From Lachnospiraceae bacterium (GTDB taxonomy: Bacteria > Bacillota > Clostridia > Lachnospirales > Lachnospiraceae), in NCBI GenBank assembly GCA_017436865.1, contig JAFSCH010000027.1:1-39575 (forward strand): a stretch of 39,575 nucleotides of DNA, written 5' to 3'. The notes beneath the pieces were generated by a model. It was not told the origin of the DNA, searched no databases, and saw only the letters and a list, made by a program, of their open reading frames with translations. Shown here piece by piece: positions 17,251 through 24,789 of this stretch (positions within the stretch are counted from its first letter, which is position 1; each line of letters starts with the position of its first letter). The translations under genes were made by a program, and so were the position numbers.

Positions 17251-18099
17251 CTAAATCTCCACGCGGAAGCAAATCTCCTGATATCCTTCACATTCCTGCA
17301 ATTCCACAGTAATATTCCCTCCATATTGTTGCGCAATTTGCTTTGCCTGATACAATCCAAGCCCATGCCCTTCCTTATTCTTCTTCGTCGTAAATCCTTT
17401 TTCAAAGAAAAGAGAAATCTCGCCCATGGTAAGGTCTTTCACTTTATTTTTAATAGCAAAAATCAATTTATCTTCCGTGGCATCCAGTACCATATCCACA
17501 TCATGAAATTCTTTTGTGCAGGCTTCAAATGCATTATCCACAAGAGTCCCAATAATTTCCACAAGTGAATGTTCTGAAACCGAAGATATAATATGCTGAT
17601 TTAACACCTGTATATCTACCTCAATGTAAGGAGGTGCACTGATAATCTTACTATATAGAAAGCCTGCCAGTATCTTGTCAGAAATACGAAGAAGCGCAGG
17701 ATTACTTCTTCCCTTTACCTCATAGATTTCTTTTGCATATGCAGACTGTGCCTTTACCAGCTCGTCATAATTATCAATCACTACATGCATATTTAAAATC
17801 GCATTCATATGATTATCAAATTCATGCTGCTTTGCTCGTATATCCTTCGTCAATTCCTCTAGAGGCTTGATATAATGCTTGTATATTTTCAGTTCCCGTT
17901 CCTGATGTACATAAAAAATATAATTCTGAAACCAGTCAAAAAAACCAAGTGTGATTACCGCAATCAAAATCCCAAACAAAAGCATCACTTTTACATCCAA
18001 TGTTTTGCTAAGTGCAAGATCCACAATTAGGTAAATCGATACAATCAAAGCCAGCACACAAAAGATTCGATATAAGAATTTTCTTCCAAACTCAGCCAT
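17251..18099 (-). CDS. GHKL-type sensor histidine kinase (AgrC/VirS-like)
   Basis: Membrane sensor kinase of 282 residues. Two membrane helices lie at about residues 8-30 and 35-57. A dimerisation helix with KQHEFDNHM (probable phospho-accepting His) follows, then a GHKL ATPase with N-box TLVDNAFEAC and G-box GHGLGLYQAKQIAQQYGG. AgrC proteins normally have six or seven membrane helices, so this one has little sensor surface and may sense through the membrane or a partner. It overlaps the LytTR regulator by 8 bases (ATGGCTGA), a standard two-component pair. No agrB- or agrD-like gene is nearby. Confidence 0.88.
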   Translation of the reverse strand: MAEFGRKFLYRIFCVLALIVSIYLIVDLALSKTLDVKVMLLFGILIAVITLGFFDWFQNYIFYVHQERELKIYKHYIKPLEELTKDIRAKQHEFDNHMNAILNMHVVIDNYDELVKAQSAYAKEIYEVKGRSNPALLRISDKILAGFLYSKIISAPPYIEVDIQVLNQHIISSVSEHSLVEIIGTLVDNAFEACTKEFHDVDMVLDATEDKLIFAIKNKVKDLTMGEISLFFEKGFTTKKNKEGHGLGLYQAKQIAQQYGGNITVELQECEGYQEICFRVEI

Positions 18100-18811
18100 G
18101 AAACGCCTCCTTTATCCTTGTCTTGTACGTCACACCAATCTCTGCCTCCATACCATTTTTCATGCGTATCAGTCCATTTACCATATCCATATAATCAATA
18201 TGGTCCCGATTGACAACAAACATTCTATGACATTGTATAAATAACTCCTGTGGAAGCTTCTCAAGCAACTGCTTAATCGTGACATAATGCACACTCATTG
18301 TCTCCTTGCAAAGTACAATATCTACCCCTCTTGGAATTGCCTTTATTGCAATAATATCCTTACAAAGAAATTTATAGTTTATACCGTCTTTTTTTATTAA
18401 TACAAACGGCTCACTTACTTCTCCTGTCTGAAACAGTACCTTGCGAATCAACTTTTGTATCTCTTCCTCCTGGTAAGGCTTTACAATATATTGATAACAA
18501 TGAAGCTCTCTATATGCCTTGAGTTCCAAATTGGCAAGTGAAGTTATCATTACAATTGGTGTAAAAGCATATTGTGGCATACTCCGAATCTTCATAGCAA
18601 AGTCAAGTCCTGATATATCCTCTGTATCCGCTTCATTCAGATTAATATCTAATAAAAAAGTATGATATGTCTCCTTTGCTTCCAATGCTTTCTCTGCTTC
18701 TTGTCTATTTTTTACCGCTGTCACCAAAATATCAGCCGATACTTTCTCTATCATACTCTGCAATGCCTTTAAGCTGTCTTTATTGTCTTCTAACACTAAA
18801 ATTCTTGTCAT
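18092..18811 (-). CDS. LytTR-family response regulator
   Basis: Two-domain regulator of 239 residues. The receiver domain has the phospho-acceptor Asp at residue 55 (FLLDINL) and Lys in IVKPY. The C-terminal LytTR DNA-binding domain includes YVTIKQLLEKLP, FIQCHRMFVVNRDHI and a KTRIKEAF end. LytTR regulators bind direct repeats and often control bacteriocin, quorum-sensing or cell-envelope genes. GGGGGAG precedes the ATG. It is paired with the GHKL kinase downstream. The target is unknown, and no promoter distinct from the qmcA-side gap was recognised. Confidence 0.92.
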   Translation of the reverse strand: MTRILVLEDNKDSLKALQSMIEKVSADILVTAVKNRQEAEKALEAKETYHTFLLDINLNEADTEDISGLDFAMKIRSMPQYAFTPIVMITSLANLELKAYRELHCYQYIVKPYQEEEIQKLIRKVLFQTGEVSEPFVLIKKDGINYKFLCKDIIAIKAIPRGVDIVLCKETMSVHYVTIKQLLEKLPQELFIQCHRMFVVNRDHIDYMDMVNGLIRMKNGMEAEIGVTYKTRIKEAFHG

Positions 18812-18852
18812 AAGCTCCCCCTTAGAGCGCGCCCATAGTGCGCAAACTAACG

Positions 18853-18886
18853 AAAGGGTTAAACCATAGCCATGATTTAACCCTTT
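18853..18886. terminator. Terminator-like hairpin between the SPFH and LytTR genes
   Basis: AAAGGGTTAAA (18853-18863) pairs with TTTAACCCTTT (18876-18886) around a 12-base loop. It lies about 45 bases after the SPFH protein stop codon on the minus strand, where a terminator is expected. The T-run on that strand is short (CCCTTTCG), so efficiency may be modest. Confidence 0.6.
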
Positions 18887-18929
18887 TCTTTGTGATTAGT
18901 TTACAATAATTTTCGTTCTAATTCAATGT

Positions 18930-19844
18930 TTACTTTAGCACTTCACCAATTGATTTCGCAAGTCCTGCCATTCCCTGAATCTCTGATGGGATAATAATCT
19001 TAGTCGCATGACCATCAGCAGCCTTCTCAAACGCCTCCAAGCTCTTGATAGTAAGAACAGCTTCATCCGCTCCCGCTTCTTTCAATGCCTTAATACCTTC
19101 TGCATTGGCAAGCTGAACGATACGAATTGCTTCTGCCTGACCTTCTGCCTCACGGATTCTCTTTTCCTTTTCAGCTTCTGCACGAAGAATTGCTGCCTGT
19201 TTTTCAGCTTCTGCTTCAAGAATCGCAGATGCTTTTTTACCTTCTGCAACCAAAATGCTTGACTTCTTCTCACCTTCTGCAATCGTAACTGCCTCACGTC
19301 TTTCACGCTCTGCCTTCATCTGCTTCTCCATTGCTGTTCTGATTGCCTCTGGTGGAATGATATTTTTCAGCTCTACTCGATTAACCTTAATTCCCCATGG
19401 ATCGGTTGCTACATCAAGTGCGGATCTCATGCTGGTATTAATCGTCTCTCTTGATGTAAGAGTCTGGTCAAGTTCCATCTCACCAATGATGTTACGAAGT
19501 GTTGTCGCTGTCAGCTTCTCAATCGCCATAATTGGATTATCTACACCATATGCATACATCTTAGGATCTGTAATTTGGAAAAAGACAACCGTATCAATCT
19601 GCATGGTAACATTATCCTTGGTAATAACTGGCTGTGGTGGAAAATCTACTACCTGTTCCTTTAAATTCACTCTCTTTGCCACTCTGTCAAGAAATGGAAT
19701 CTTAAAATGTGGACCTACTCCCCATGTTGCATAATATCCACCTAATCGTTCTATAACGTAAGAATATGCCTGTGGAACAAATCTGATATTACTTGCTAAT
19801 ATAATAATTATTATAAAAAATAACGTTAAAAATACTCCTATCAT
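18930..19844 (-). CDS. SPFH/stomatin-like membrane protein (QmcA type)
   Basis: Band-7 protein of 304 residues. It has one N-terminal membrane helix (about residues 2-20), an SPFH domain including IERLGGYYATWGVGPHFKIPF and the conserved VELKNI-PPEAI segment, and then a long Ala/Glu/Lys coiled coil (about 175-245) that forms oligomeric cages in relatives. Such proteins organise membrane microdomains and often associate with FtsH-type proteases. Its ATG overlaps the nfeD stop by four bases (ATGA). The NfeD-SPFH pairing is strongly conserved in bacteria and supports the assignment. Confidence 0.92.
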   Translation of the reverse strand: MIGVFLTLFFIIIIILASNIRFVPQAYSYVIERLGGYYATWGVGPHFKIPFLDRVAKRVNLKEQVVDFPPQPVITKDNVTMQIDTVVFFQITDPKMYAYGVDNPIMAIEKLTATTLRNIIGEMELDQTLTSRETINTSMRSALDVATDPWGIKVNRVELKNIIPPEAIRTAMEKQMKAERERREAVTIAEGEKKSSILVAEGKKASAILEAEAEKQAAILRAEAEKEKRIREAEGQAEAIRIVQLANAEGIKALKEAGADEAVLTIKSLEAFEKAADGHATKIIIPSEIQGMAGLAKSIGEVLK

Positions 19845-20287
19845 ACTACTGTATCCTCCTCATACTGTTCAACAATTAATTTAACACCTGAAATATTAAC
19901 TACCTTTGCAAGCGCTCCTGCTGCTATTTTTTTATCATCCTCTAATGTTCTGACTGTCCATTCCTGCCCGTTTACCACAGCACAACCTGTTCCATTCAAG
20001 TTATCTACATCCTGTGTAATCCGTACAACCTTACCAATAATTCCTTCGTAATTGGTCTTTACATGGTTCGTTTTTATGTACTTCATAGCCCATGGACGAG
20101 TAAAGATAAGCAGAACAAAGGATACTATTAAAAATACAACAATCTGCAACACTGTACCTCCACCAAGCGCCGATACAAACATTGCTACCAAGGCTCCTCC
20201 TGCAAACCAAATGGTGGTTAGCCCCACTGTAATAATTTCTAAGACGATTAATATAATCATCACTGCCAGCCATACCATTGCATCCAT
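19841..20287 (-). CDS. NfeD-like membrane protein
   Basis: Short-form NfeD of 148 residues. Three closely spaced membrane helices (about residues 5-75) are followed by a soluble OB-fold domain (about 90-148, beginning GIIGKVVRI). It lacks the ClpP-class serine protease domain of long NfeD proteins. Short NfeD partners act with SPFH proteins in membrane microdomains, and here the next gene is exactly such a protein, with a four-base overlap. GGAGGG lies about 6 bases before the ATG. Confidence 0.88.
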   Translation of the reverse strand: MDAMVWLAVMIILIVLEIITVGLTTIWFAGGALVAMFVSALGGGTVLQIVVFLIVSFVLLIFTRPWAMKYIKTNHVKTNYEGIIGKVVRITQDVDNLNGTGCAVVNGQEWTVRTLEDDKKIAAGALAKVVNISGVKLIVEQYEEDTVV

Positions 20288-20401
20288 TTACGCTCCCTCC
20301 TTTCATTCCTTCCATTGCTGTTACACTGTAATCATACGTTATCTTTTTGGTTTCCACAATGGCTTTTGCGTGAATGAAGTGATTTTCGTATTGAATGAAT
20401 C

Positions 20402-20962
20402 TTATTCCCTACTCCATACATAACAATACGCTTGCGTTCTAGCCGCAAACTTCTGTGTTTTCAATAAATCTCTTATTTCTGCCTTGGTATACCACTCAGG
20501 CTCTATTTCTTCTACTGTAGAAGTGCTTGGACGAAATTCCCCCCTCGCCTTTCCGACAATACAGACATTCGTTTCATTACTAAAACCTACCGCACTATAA
20601 CTCGTACTAATAAAATCATCTATCTGATACAACTCAAGACCAGTTTCTTCCCAAAGCTCTCTTTTTGCACTTTGTTGTGGCTCCTCGCCCGGATCAATTA
20701 ATCCCGCCGGGAAGTTATATACCCAACCACCTACGGCAAGACGAAATTCTTTATTAAGTAGGATACGTTCTCCTGTTTCATTGGTTACAATAATTACAAC
20801 CGCATCCGCTTCTTTTCCATGCAATTCTTCAAAGCTTTCCAGTTTCTTATCACGGCTGATCATCTCGTATACCTTTTCCTGTTTATCCACCGTTTCATAA
20901 GTAATATCATAACGGGTAATAAATTTCCCCTCTTCTCTTTTCTGTATTCCCTTAAACTCCAT
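20402..20962 (-). CDS. Nudix hydrolase (ADP-ribose pyrophosphatase-like)
   Basis: Cytosolic Nudix hydrolase of 186 residues. The complete Nudix box is GLIDPGEEP...RELWEETGL (Gx5Ex7REUxEExGU). The preceding GGWVYNFPAG resembles ADP-sugar hydrolases such as NudF. The exact nucleotide diphosphate substrate is not determined. The ribosome binding site GGAGAG overlaps the stop codon of the upstream TcdA-like gene, 5 bases away, so the two are co-translated. A 114-base gap separates it from nfeD. Confidence 0.9.
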   Translation of the reverse strand: MEFKGIQKREEGKFITRYDITYETVDKQEKVYEMISRDKKLESFEELHGKEADAVVIIVTNETGERILLNKEFRLAVGGWVYNFPAGLIDPGEEPQQSAKRELWEETGLELYQIDDFISTSYSAVGFSNETNVCIVGKARGEFRPSTSTVEEIEPEWYTKAEIRDLLKTQKFAARTQAYCYVWSRE

Positions 20963-20967
20963 ATCTG

Positions 20968-21714
20968 TTACTCTCCAATCAAATCCTTAATGACTTCGCC
21001 CGCAATAATTAGTCCTACTACCGATGGTACAAACGCATTGCTTCCCGGCGTTTGACGTCTTGGCGAACCCTCTCTGACATTGTCCAAAGCATCTGTATCT
21101 TTCTGACTATCGGCTAATTTTACCGGCGTCAGTGGTTTTTCTTCAGAATATACAACCTTTAGCTTCTCTACTCCACGCTTTTTCAATTCTCTACGCATTA
21201 CCTTGGCAAGTGGACAGACATTTGTCTTATAGATATCAGCTACTTGAAATGCAGTAGCATCCATCTTATTTCCTGCTCCCATCGAACTGATAATGGGCGT
21301 ATTGGCTTGTTTTGCCTGGATAATAAGCTCTATCTTACCTGTTACCGTATCAATGGCATCTACTACATAGTCATATTGATGAAAATCAAATTGTTCTGCT
21401 GTTTCCGGTAAATAGAAGCAACAATGCGTATTTACCACAGCATCCGGATTGATTTCCAAAATACGCTCCTTTGCTGCATCTACCTTATATTTACCAATCG
21501 TTTTATGCGTTGCAATAATCTGACGATTGAGATTTGACAGACATACCTTATCTGCATCAATAATGTCCAAGGTTCCTACTCCACTTCTTGCAAGTGCTTC
21601 TACGACATAACCACCAACACCACCAACACCAAATACAGCAACCCTTGCCTTTTGCAGCTTCTCTATTCCCTCATTGCCAATAAGCAATTCTATTCTCGAA
21701 AACTGTTCTGACAT
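20968..21714 (-). CDS. tcdA: E1-like tRNA threonylcarbamoyladenosine dehydratase (TcdA/ThiF family)
   Basis: ATP-dependent ring-closing enzyme of the ThiF/E1 superfamily, 248 residues. It has the nucleotide-binding GVGGVGGYVVEALARSG, DADKVCLSNLNRQ, and a VDAIDTVTGK motif. Length and C-terminal architecture match TcdA (CsdL), which cyclises t6A37 of ANN-decoding tRNAs. The SPRRQTPGSNAFVPS segment near the C-terminus is also typical of TcdA. ThiF or MoeB activity is less likely because no thi or moa gene is near. It is 16 bases downstream of the helicase gene. Confidence 0.9.
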   Translation of the reverse strand: MSEQFSRIELLIGNEGIEKLQKARVAVFGVGGVGGYVVEALARSGVGTLDIIDADKVCLSNLNRQIIATHKTIGKYKVDAAKERILEINPDAVVNTHCCFYLPETAEQFDFHQYDYVVDAIDTVTGKIELIIQAKQANTPIISSMGAGNKMDATAFQVADIYKTNVCPLAKVMRRELKKRGVEKLKVVYSEEKPLTPVKLADSQKDTDALDNVREGSPRRQTPGSNAFVPSVVGLIIAGEVIKDLIGE

Positions 21715-21729
21715 CCTATCTCATCCCTT

Positions 21730-23664
21730 CTATATACTAGTCTTACACTGTCTACACACATTAAAACCATACCCAACCGGAAGGCGCTTTCCACAGTAAC
21801 GGCAAGTGGAAATATACTCTGTCTTTCCTTTCGCAAGGCATTTCATAATGGCAAGCTCTGTTCTCTCTCGTTCTCTTGCAAGCCACTCCGTATCCATCTC
21901 CTTGCCAAACCTTTCAGAAAACTGATAGTACAACTCTAACTGTTTATAATACGTCTCGTATTTTCCAATTCCATCAAAACGAATCTGATTGATATTTGGC
22001 TTCATAAGACTTCTATCTGCCGTATAGGTCTCACAGTAACGTAACCACAAGGATATAACACGAGGATTTTTAATGTCTATCGGACAAGTAACCATCCGAT
22101 ATAAAATATGCTTATTCTCAAATCCATCAATCCTTGCACTATTCTTTTCTGCTTTTTCATATAAAAACAAGATTTCATCTATACTTATTTTTTCAAAAGG
22201 CGCAGGAGCCTCTACAGAATGCCATGTATTTAAAATCGCATCTAATGGCTCTGGGAGATTTAAAAGCACCTGAGGAAAACCAAGACTTACCTTCTCTATC
22301 GGCTGTTCTTCTGCCTGATACAAGCTTTTAATATAAGCAAGCTCTTCTACTCCCATGGCACTTACATAACCTGTATCATACACACCATAACGCCCTGCTC
22401 GTCCTGCTATCTGTTTTATCTCCGGAATCATCAGTTTTCGTTGCTGGGTTCCGTCAAATTTCTCTGTTTCAATAAATACGATTCTCTGAACAGGTAAGTT
22501 TAATCCCATTCCAATCGCATCCGTTGATACCACAACCTGATTCGTTCCATCATGAAACAACTGCATTTGCTTACGTCTGATTTCCGGTGGCAAACTTCCA
22601 TATATAACACTGGAATTAATTCCTCTTGCTTCTAATCGTCCGGCAATATCAAGCACTGATTTTTTTGAAAATACAATCAATGCATCTCCCGGCTTTACAT
22701 CATTTGGAAAAACAAATGCGCTCTTCTCGCAAACCAATGGTGTCTTTCGCTCATAATGATTACTCTCCCATGTATCATGACAAAGCTCTATCAAATGAGT
22801 CACTACCATTTCAGCGGTCGGACTCATGCAGATATGAATCTCCTTTGCCTTAATTCCAAGAATTGCCCGCGTCCAAGAATGACCTCTGTCTGTATCGGTA
22901 ATCATCTGCGCCTCATCAATAACAGCTATATCATAGAACTTGTCTATATCCAGCATTTCTATCGTAGATGCCGTCACCTGACTATTCGGTTCTTCAATAC
23001 ACTCCTGACCGGTTAGCATGGTACATGGAGTACCATAGTCCATCATCTTCTCATAAACCTCTAAAGCTAATAGTCGTAAAGGTCCTAGGTATATTCCCTC
23101 TTTTGCAGACTTTAACCGTTCTAATGCATGATAGGTCTTTCCACTATTTGTTGGACCAATATGCAAAATAAACTTTCGTTTCATTTCCAAACTTTCCGGA
23201 AACTCCATCTCTGGTCTGGACGGAACAAGCTCTGCCACTTTTTTACGAATTCTATGATCCTTATATATCATAACCAACTCTAAAAGAGTCTTATTACAGA
23301 TTTTTTTAGGCTGTTGTGAAACTGCATACCTTATAAAATCTTCATCCAATTCCTCCCTGTCCGGTCTTGACAACATAGAAATATCAAGTTCCATAAGAAT
23401 TGGCAGTACTTCATCAAAAATCATTTTAACCATTTTTTGATTCTGTTTTGCTGTCGCAATCAAAAGCAAATGATTGATTTCTCTATGATAATATACCATG
23501 TAACCAATATTTATCCTGCCTTTTTTCTCCCGTTTTATCCTCTTGCACAGCTTAATAATCTGTTGCTCATAACCATTTGTTTTTCTGGACGGATTCAGTC
23601 TGCGCTTTGCCGAACGAGCATATTCAGACCGATAGAACTCCTGAAGTTGTTCTCTTTGTTGCAT
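21730..23664 (-). CDS. SUV3-like DExH RNA helicase with C-terminal zinc ribbon
   Basis: Superfamily 2 helicase of 644 residues from ATG 23664. Walker A is GPTNSGKT (about residues 170-177) and motif II is DEAQ. It also has the GPLRLLA segment, TDAIGMGLNLP and the motif VI GRAGR. This pattern is that of SUV3, the mitochondrial degradosome RNA helicase, including a SUV3-type C-terminal region. A Cys4 ribbon CRYCGKRLP...CRQC closes the protein, and an extra basic helical region of about 150 residues precedes the motor. RNA unwinding linked to decay is inferred from family. A start 57 bases upstream is open but lacks support. AAGGAAGGTAAGGA precedes the chosen ATG. It leads a unit with tcdA and the Nudix gene. 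Confidence 0.86.
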   Translation of the reverse strand: MQQREQLQEFYRSEYARSAKRRLNPSRKTNGYEQQIIKLCKRIKREKKGRINIGYMVYYHREINHLLLIATAKQNQKMVKMIFDEVLPILMELDISMLSRPDREELDEDFIRYAVSQQPKKICNKTLLELVMIYKDHRIRKKVAELVPSRPEMEFPESLEMKRKFILHIGPTNSGKTYHALERLKSAKEGIYLGPLRLLALEVYEKMMDYGTPCTMLTGQECIEEPNSQVTASTIEMLDIDKFYDIAVIDEAQMITDTDRGHSWTRAILGIKAKEIHICMSPTAEMVVTHLIELCHDTWESNHYERKTPLVCEKSAFVFPNDVKPGDALIVFSKKSVLDIAGRLEARGINSSVIYGSLPPEIRRKQMQLFHDGTNQVVVSTDAIGMGLNLPVQRIVFIETEKFDGTQQRKLMIPEIKQIAGRAGRYGVYDTGYVSAMGVEELAYIKSLYQAEEQPIEKVSLGFPQVLLNLPEPLDAILNTWHSVEAPAPFEKISIDEILFLYEKAEKNSARIDGFENKHILYRMVTCPIDIKNPRVISLWLRYCETYTADRSLMKPNINQIRFDGIGKYETYYKQLELYYQFSERFGKEMDTEWLARERERTELAIMKCLAKGKTEYISTCRYCGKRLPVGYGFNVCRQCKTSI

Positions 23665-23708
23665 GTTCCTTACCTTCCTTTTTACTACCTTTTCTTTTTC
23701 CGCGAAGC

Positions 23709-23722
23709 ATTGGAATTCCAAT
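23709..23722. promoter_or_regulatory. 14-base perfect palindrome upstream of the helicase gene
   Basis: ATTGGAATTCCAAT (23709-23722) is fully self-complementary and lies 45 bases upstream of the helicase start codon. An ATTCC-N6-GGAAT repeat follows at 23751-23766. Both are in the divergent intergenic region between the helicase gene and the receiver-kinase pair, a position suited to an operator. No convincing promoter pair was identified on either strand. Confidence 0.3.
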
Positions 23723-23871
23723 CAAAACATAGCCTTATCATAACAAAATCATTCCTTTTTTGGAATATTATTTTCCTATTTATTATTCTTTTTTATTGTG
23801 TTACAATTATTTATATATACTGATAATTCTATGTTTTTCATACAATTTATCTTATAAAGGAGGACTCTATT

Positions 23872-24777
23872 ATGAAATATAAGCTTTTACTTGTCGGCAA
23901 GCACAAAAGTCTTATCAACGATTTTTTTATGCAGATGGATACTTTTTTTGACTGCCTGACTTCCTCTATGCGCTTTGGTGACTTATTAGGACACATAAAA
24001 TACTTTGAGCCTCATGCTGTTGTTTTTTGCATGAATGCAGAAAACAGAGATGATATGATTGCCATAAACAATCTGCACAATCAACTGGAAAAAACAAAAA
24101 TCCCTTTGGTTCTAATTTGTGATTCTGATGATTACAGTCTTTTCTCCAGAATAGCGGCCACCAAAGAAGAATTGCTTCTTATTAAACCAATTTCTCTTGT
24201 AACTATCCAGGAAAAATTACTTAGTTACCTGAATAAAAATGTACCAAAAGACAAACAGCCCTATGAATCCATAGAAGGAAATACAACTGATTCTGAAAAT
24301 ACACTCTATCTGTTGTCACAGTTAGAAAAAGCTCTTGCTTCACCGGATAACAAATCCCTTTTAGAATCGGAACCTTTTTCTGAACCTGACACCTCAGAAT
24401 CTCAAACAGATACTTCGCCAAAACGTATCATGATTATTGATGATTCTCCGGGTATGTTAAAAGCAATCAAAGAACAGCTTGGATCAGATTATGAAGTGGC
24501 TACTGCTATTAATGGTAAAATTGCTATGAAATATCTGCAAAATAAGACCGTTGATTTAATTCTTTTAGACTATGCCATGCCAGAAGAAGATGGACCTGCT
24601 GTATTTGAAAAGCTACTGGCAAACCCAAAAACAGCTAATATTCCCGTTATCTTTCTAACAGGCATCAATGACTCTGCTATGATTCAAAAAGCGCTATCCT
24701 TAAAACCAAGAGGATATATGCTAAAACCTGTTGACAAAGAAACTCTATTAACCAAGGTTCATGAGATACTCGGCTAA
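23872..24777 (+). CDS. Double receiver-domain protein
   Basis: Protein of 301 residues with no output domain. The C-terminal half (about 184-301) is a complete receiver: IMIIDDS acid pocket, phospho-acceptor Asp 233 (LILLDYAMPEEDG), Thr in FLTG, Lys in LKPVD. The N-terminal half (about 1-120) has the length and beta-alpha pattern of a receiver, but the acidic pair is absent (LLLVGKH) and the Asp site reads VFCMN, so it is a pseudo-receiver. A low-complexity acidic linker joins them. AAAGGAGGA lies about 8 bases before the ATG. The hybrid kinase starts 12 bases after the stop. It is probably the acceptor, or an added relay step, for that kinase. Confidence 0.86.
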   Translation: MKYKLLLVGKHKSLINDFFMQMDTFFDCLTSSMRFGDLLGHIKYFEPHAVVFCMNAENRDDMIAINNLHNQLEKTKIPLVLICDSDDYSLFSRIAATKEELLLIKPISLVTIQEKLLSYLNKNVPKDKQPYESIEGNTTDSENTLYLLSQLEKALASPDNKSLLESEPFSEPDTSESQTDTSPKRIMIIDDSPGMLKAIKEQLGSDYEVATAINGKIAMKYLQNKTVDLILLDYAMPEEDGPAVFEKLLANPKTANIPVIFLTGINDSAMIQKALSLKPRGYMLKPVDKETLLTKVHEILG

Positions 24778-24789
24778 GGAGGTAGTTCT

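Noticed and set aside
17145-18929. Short AgrD-like peptide gene near the LytTR/GHKL pair
   Set aside because: The gaps on either side are about 120 bases and hold no small ORF with an AgrD-like Cys motif.
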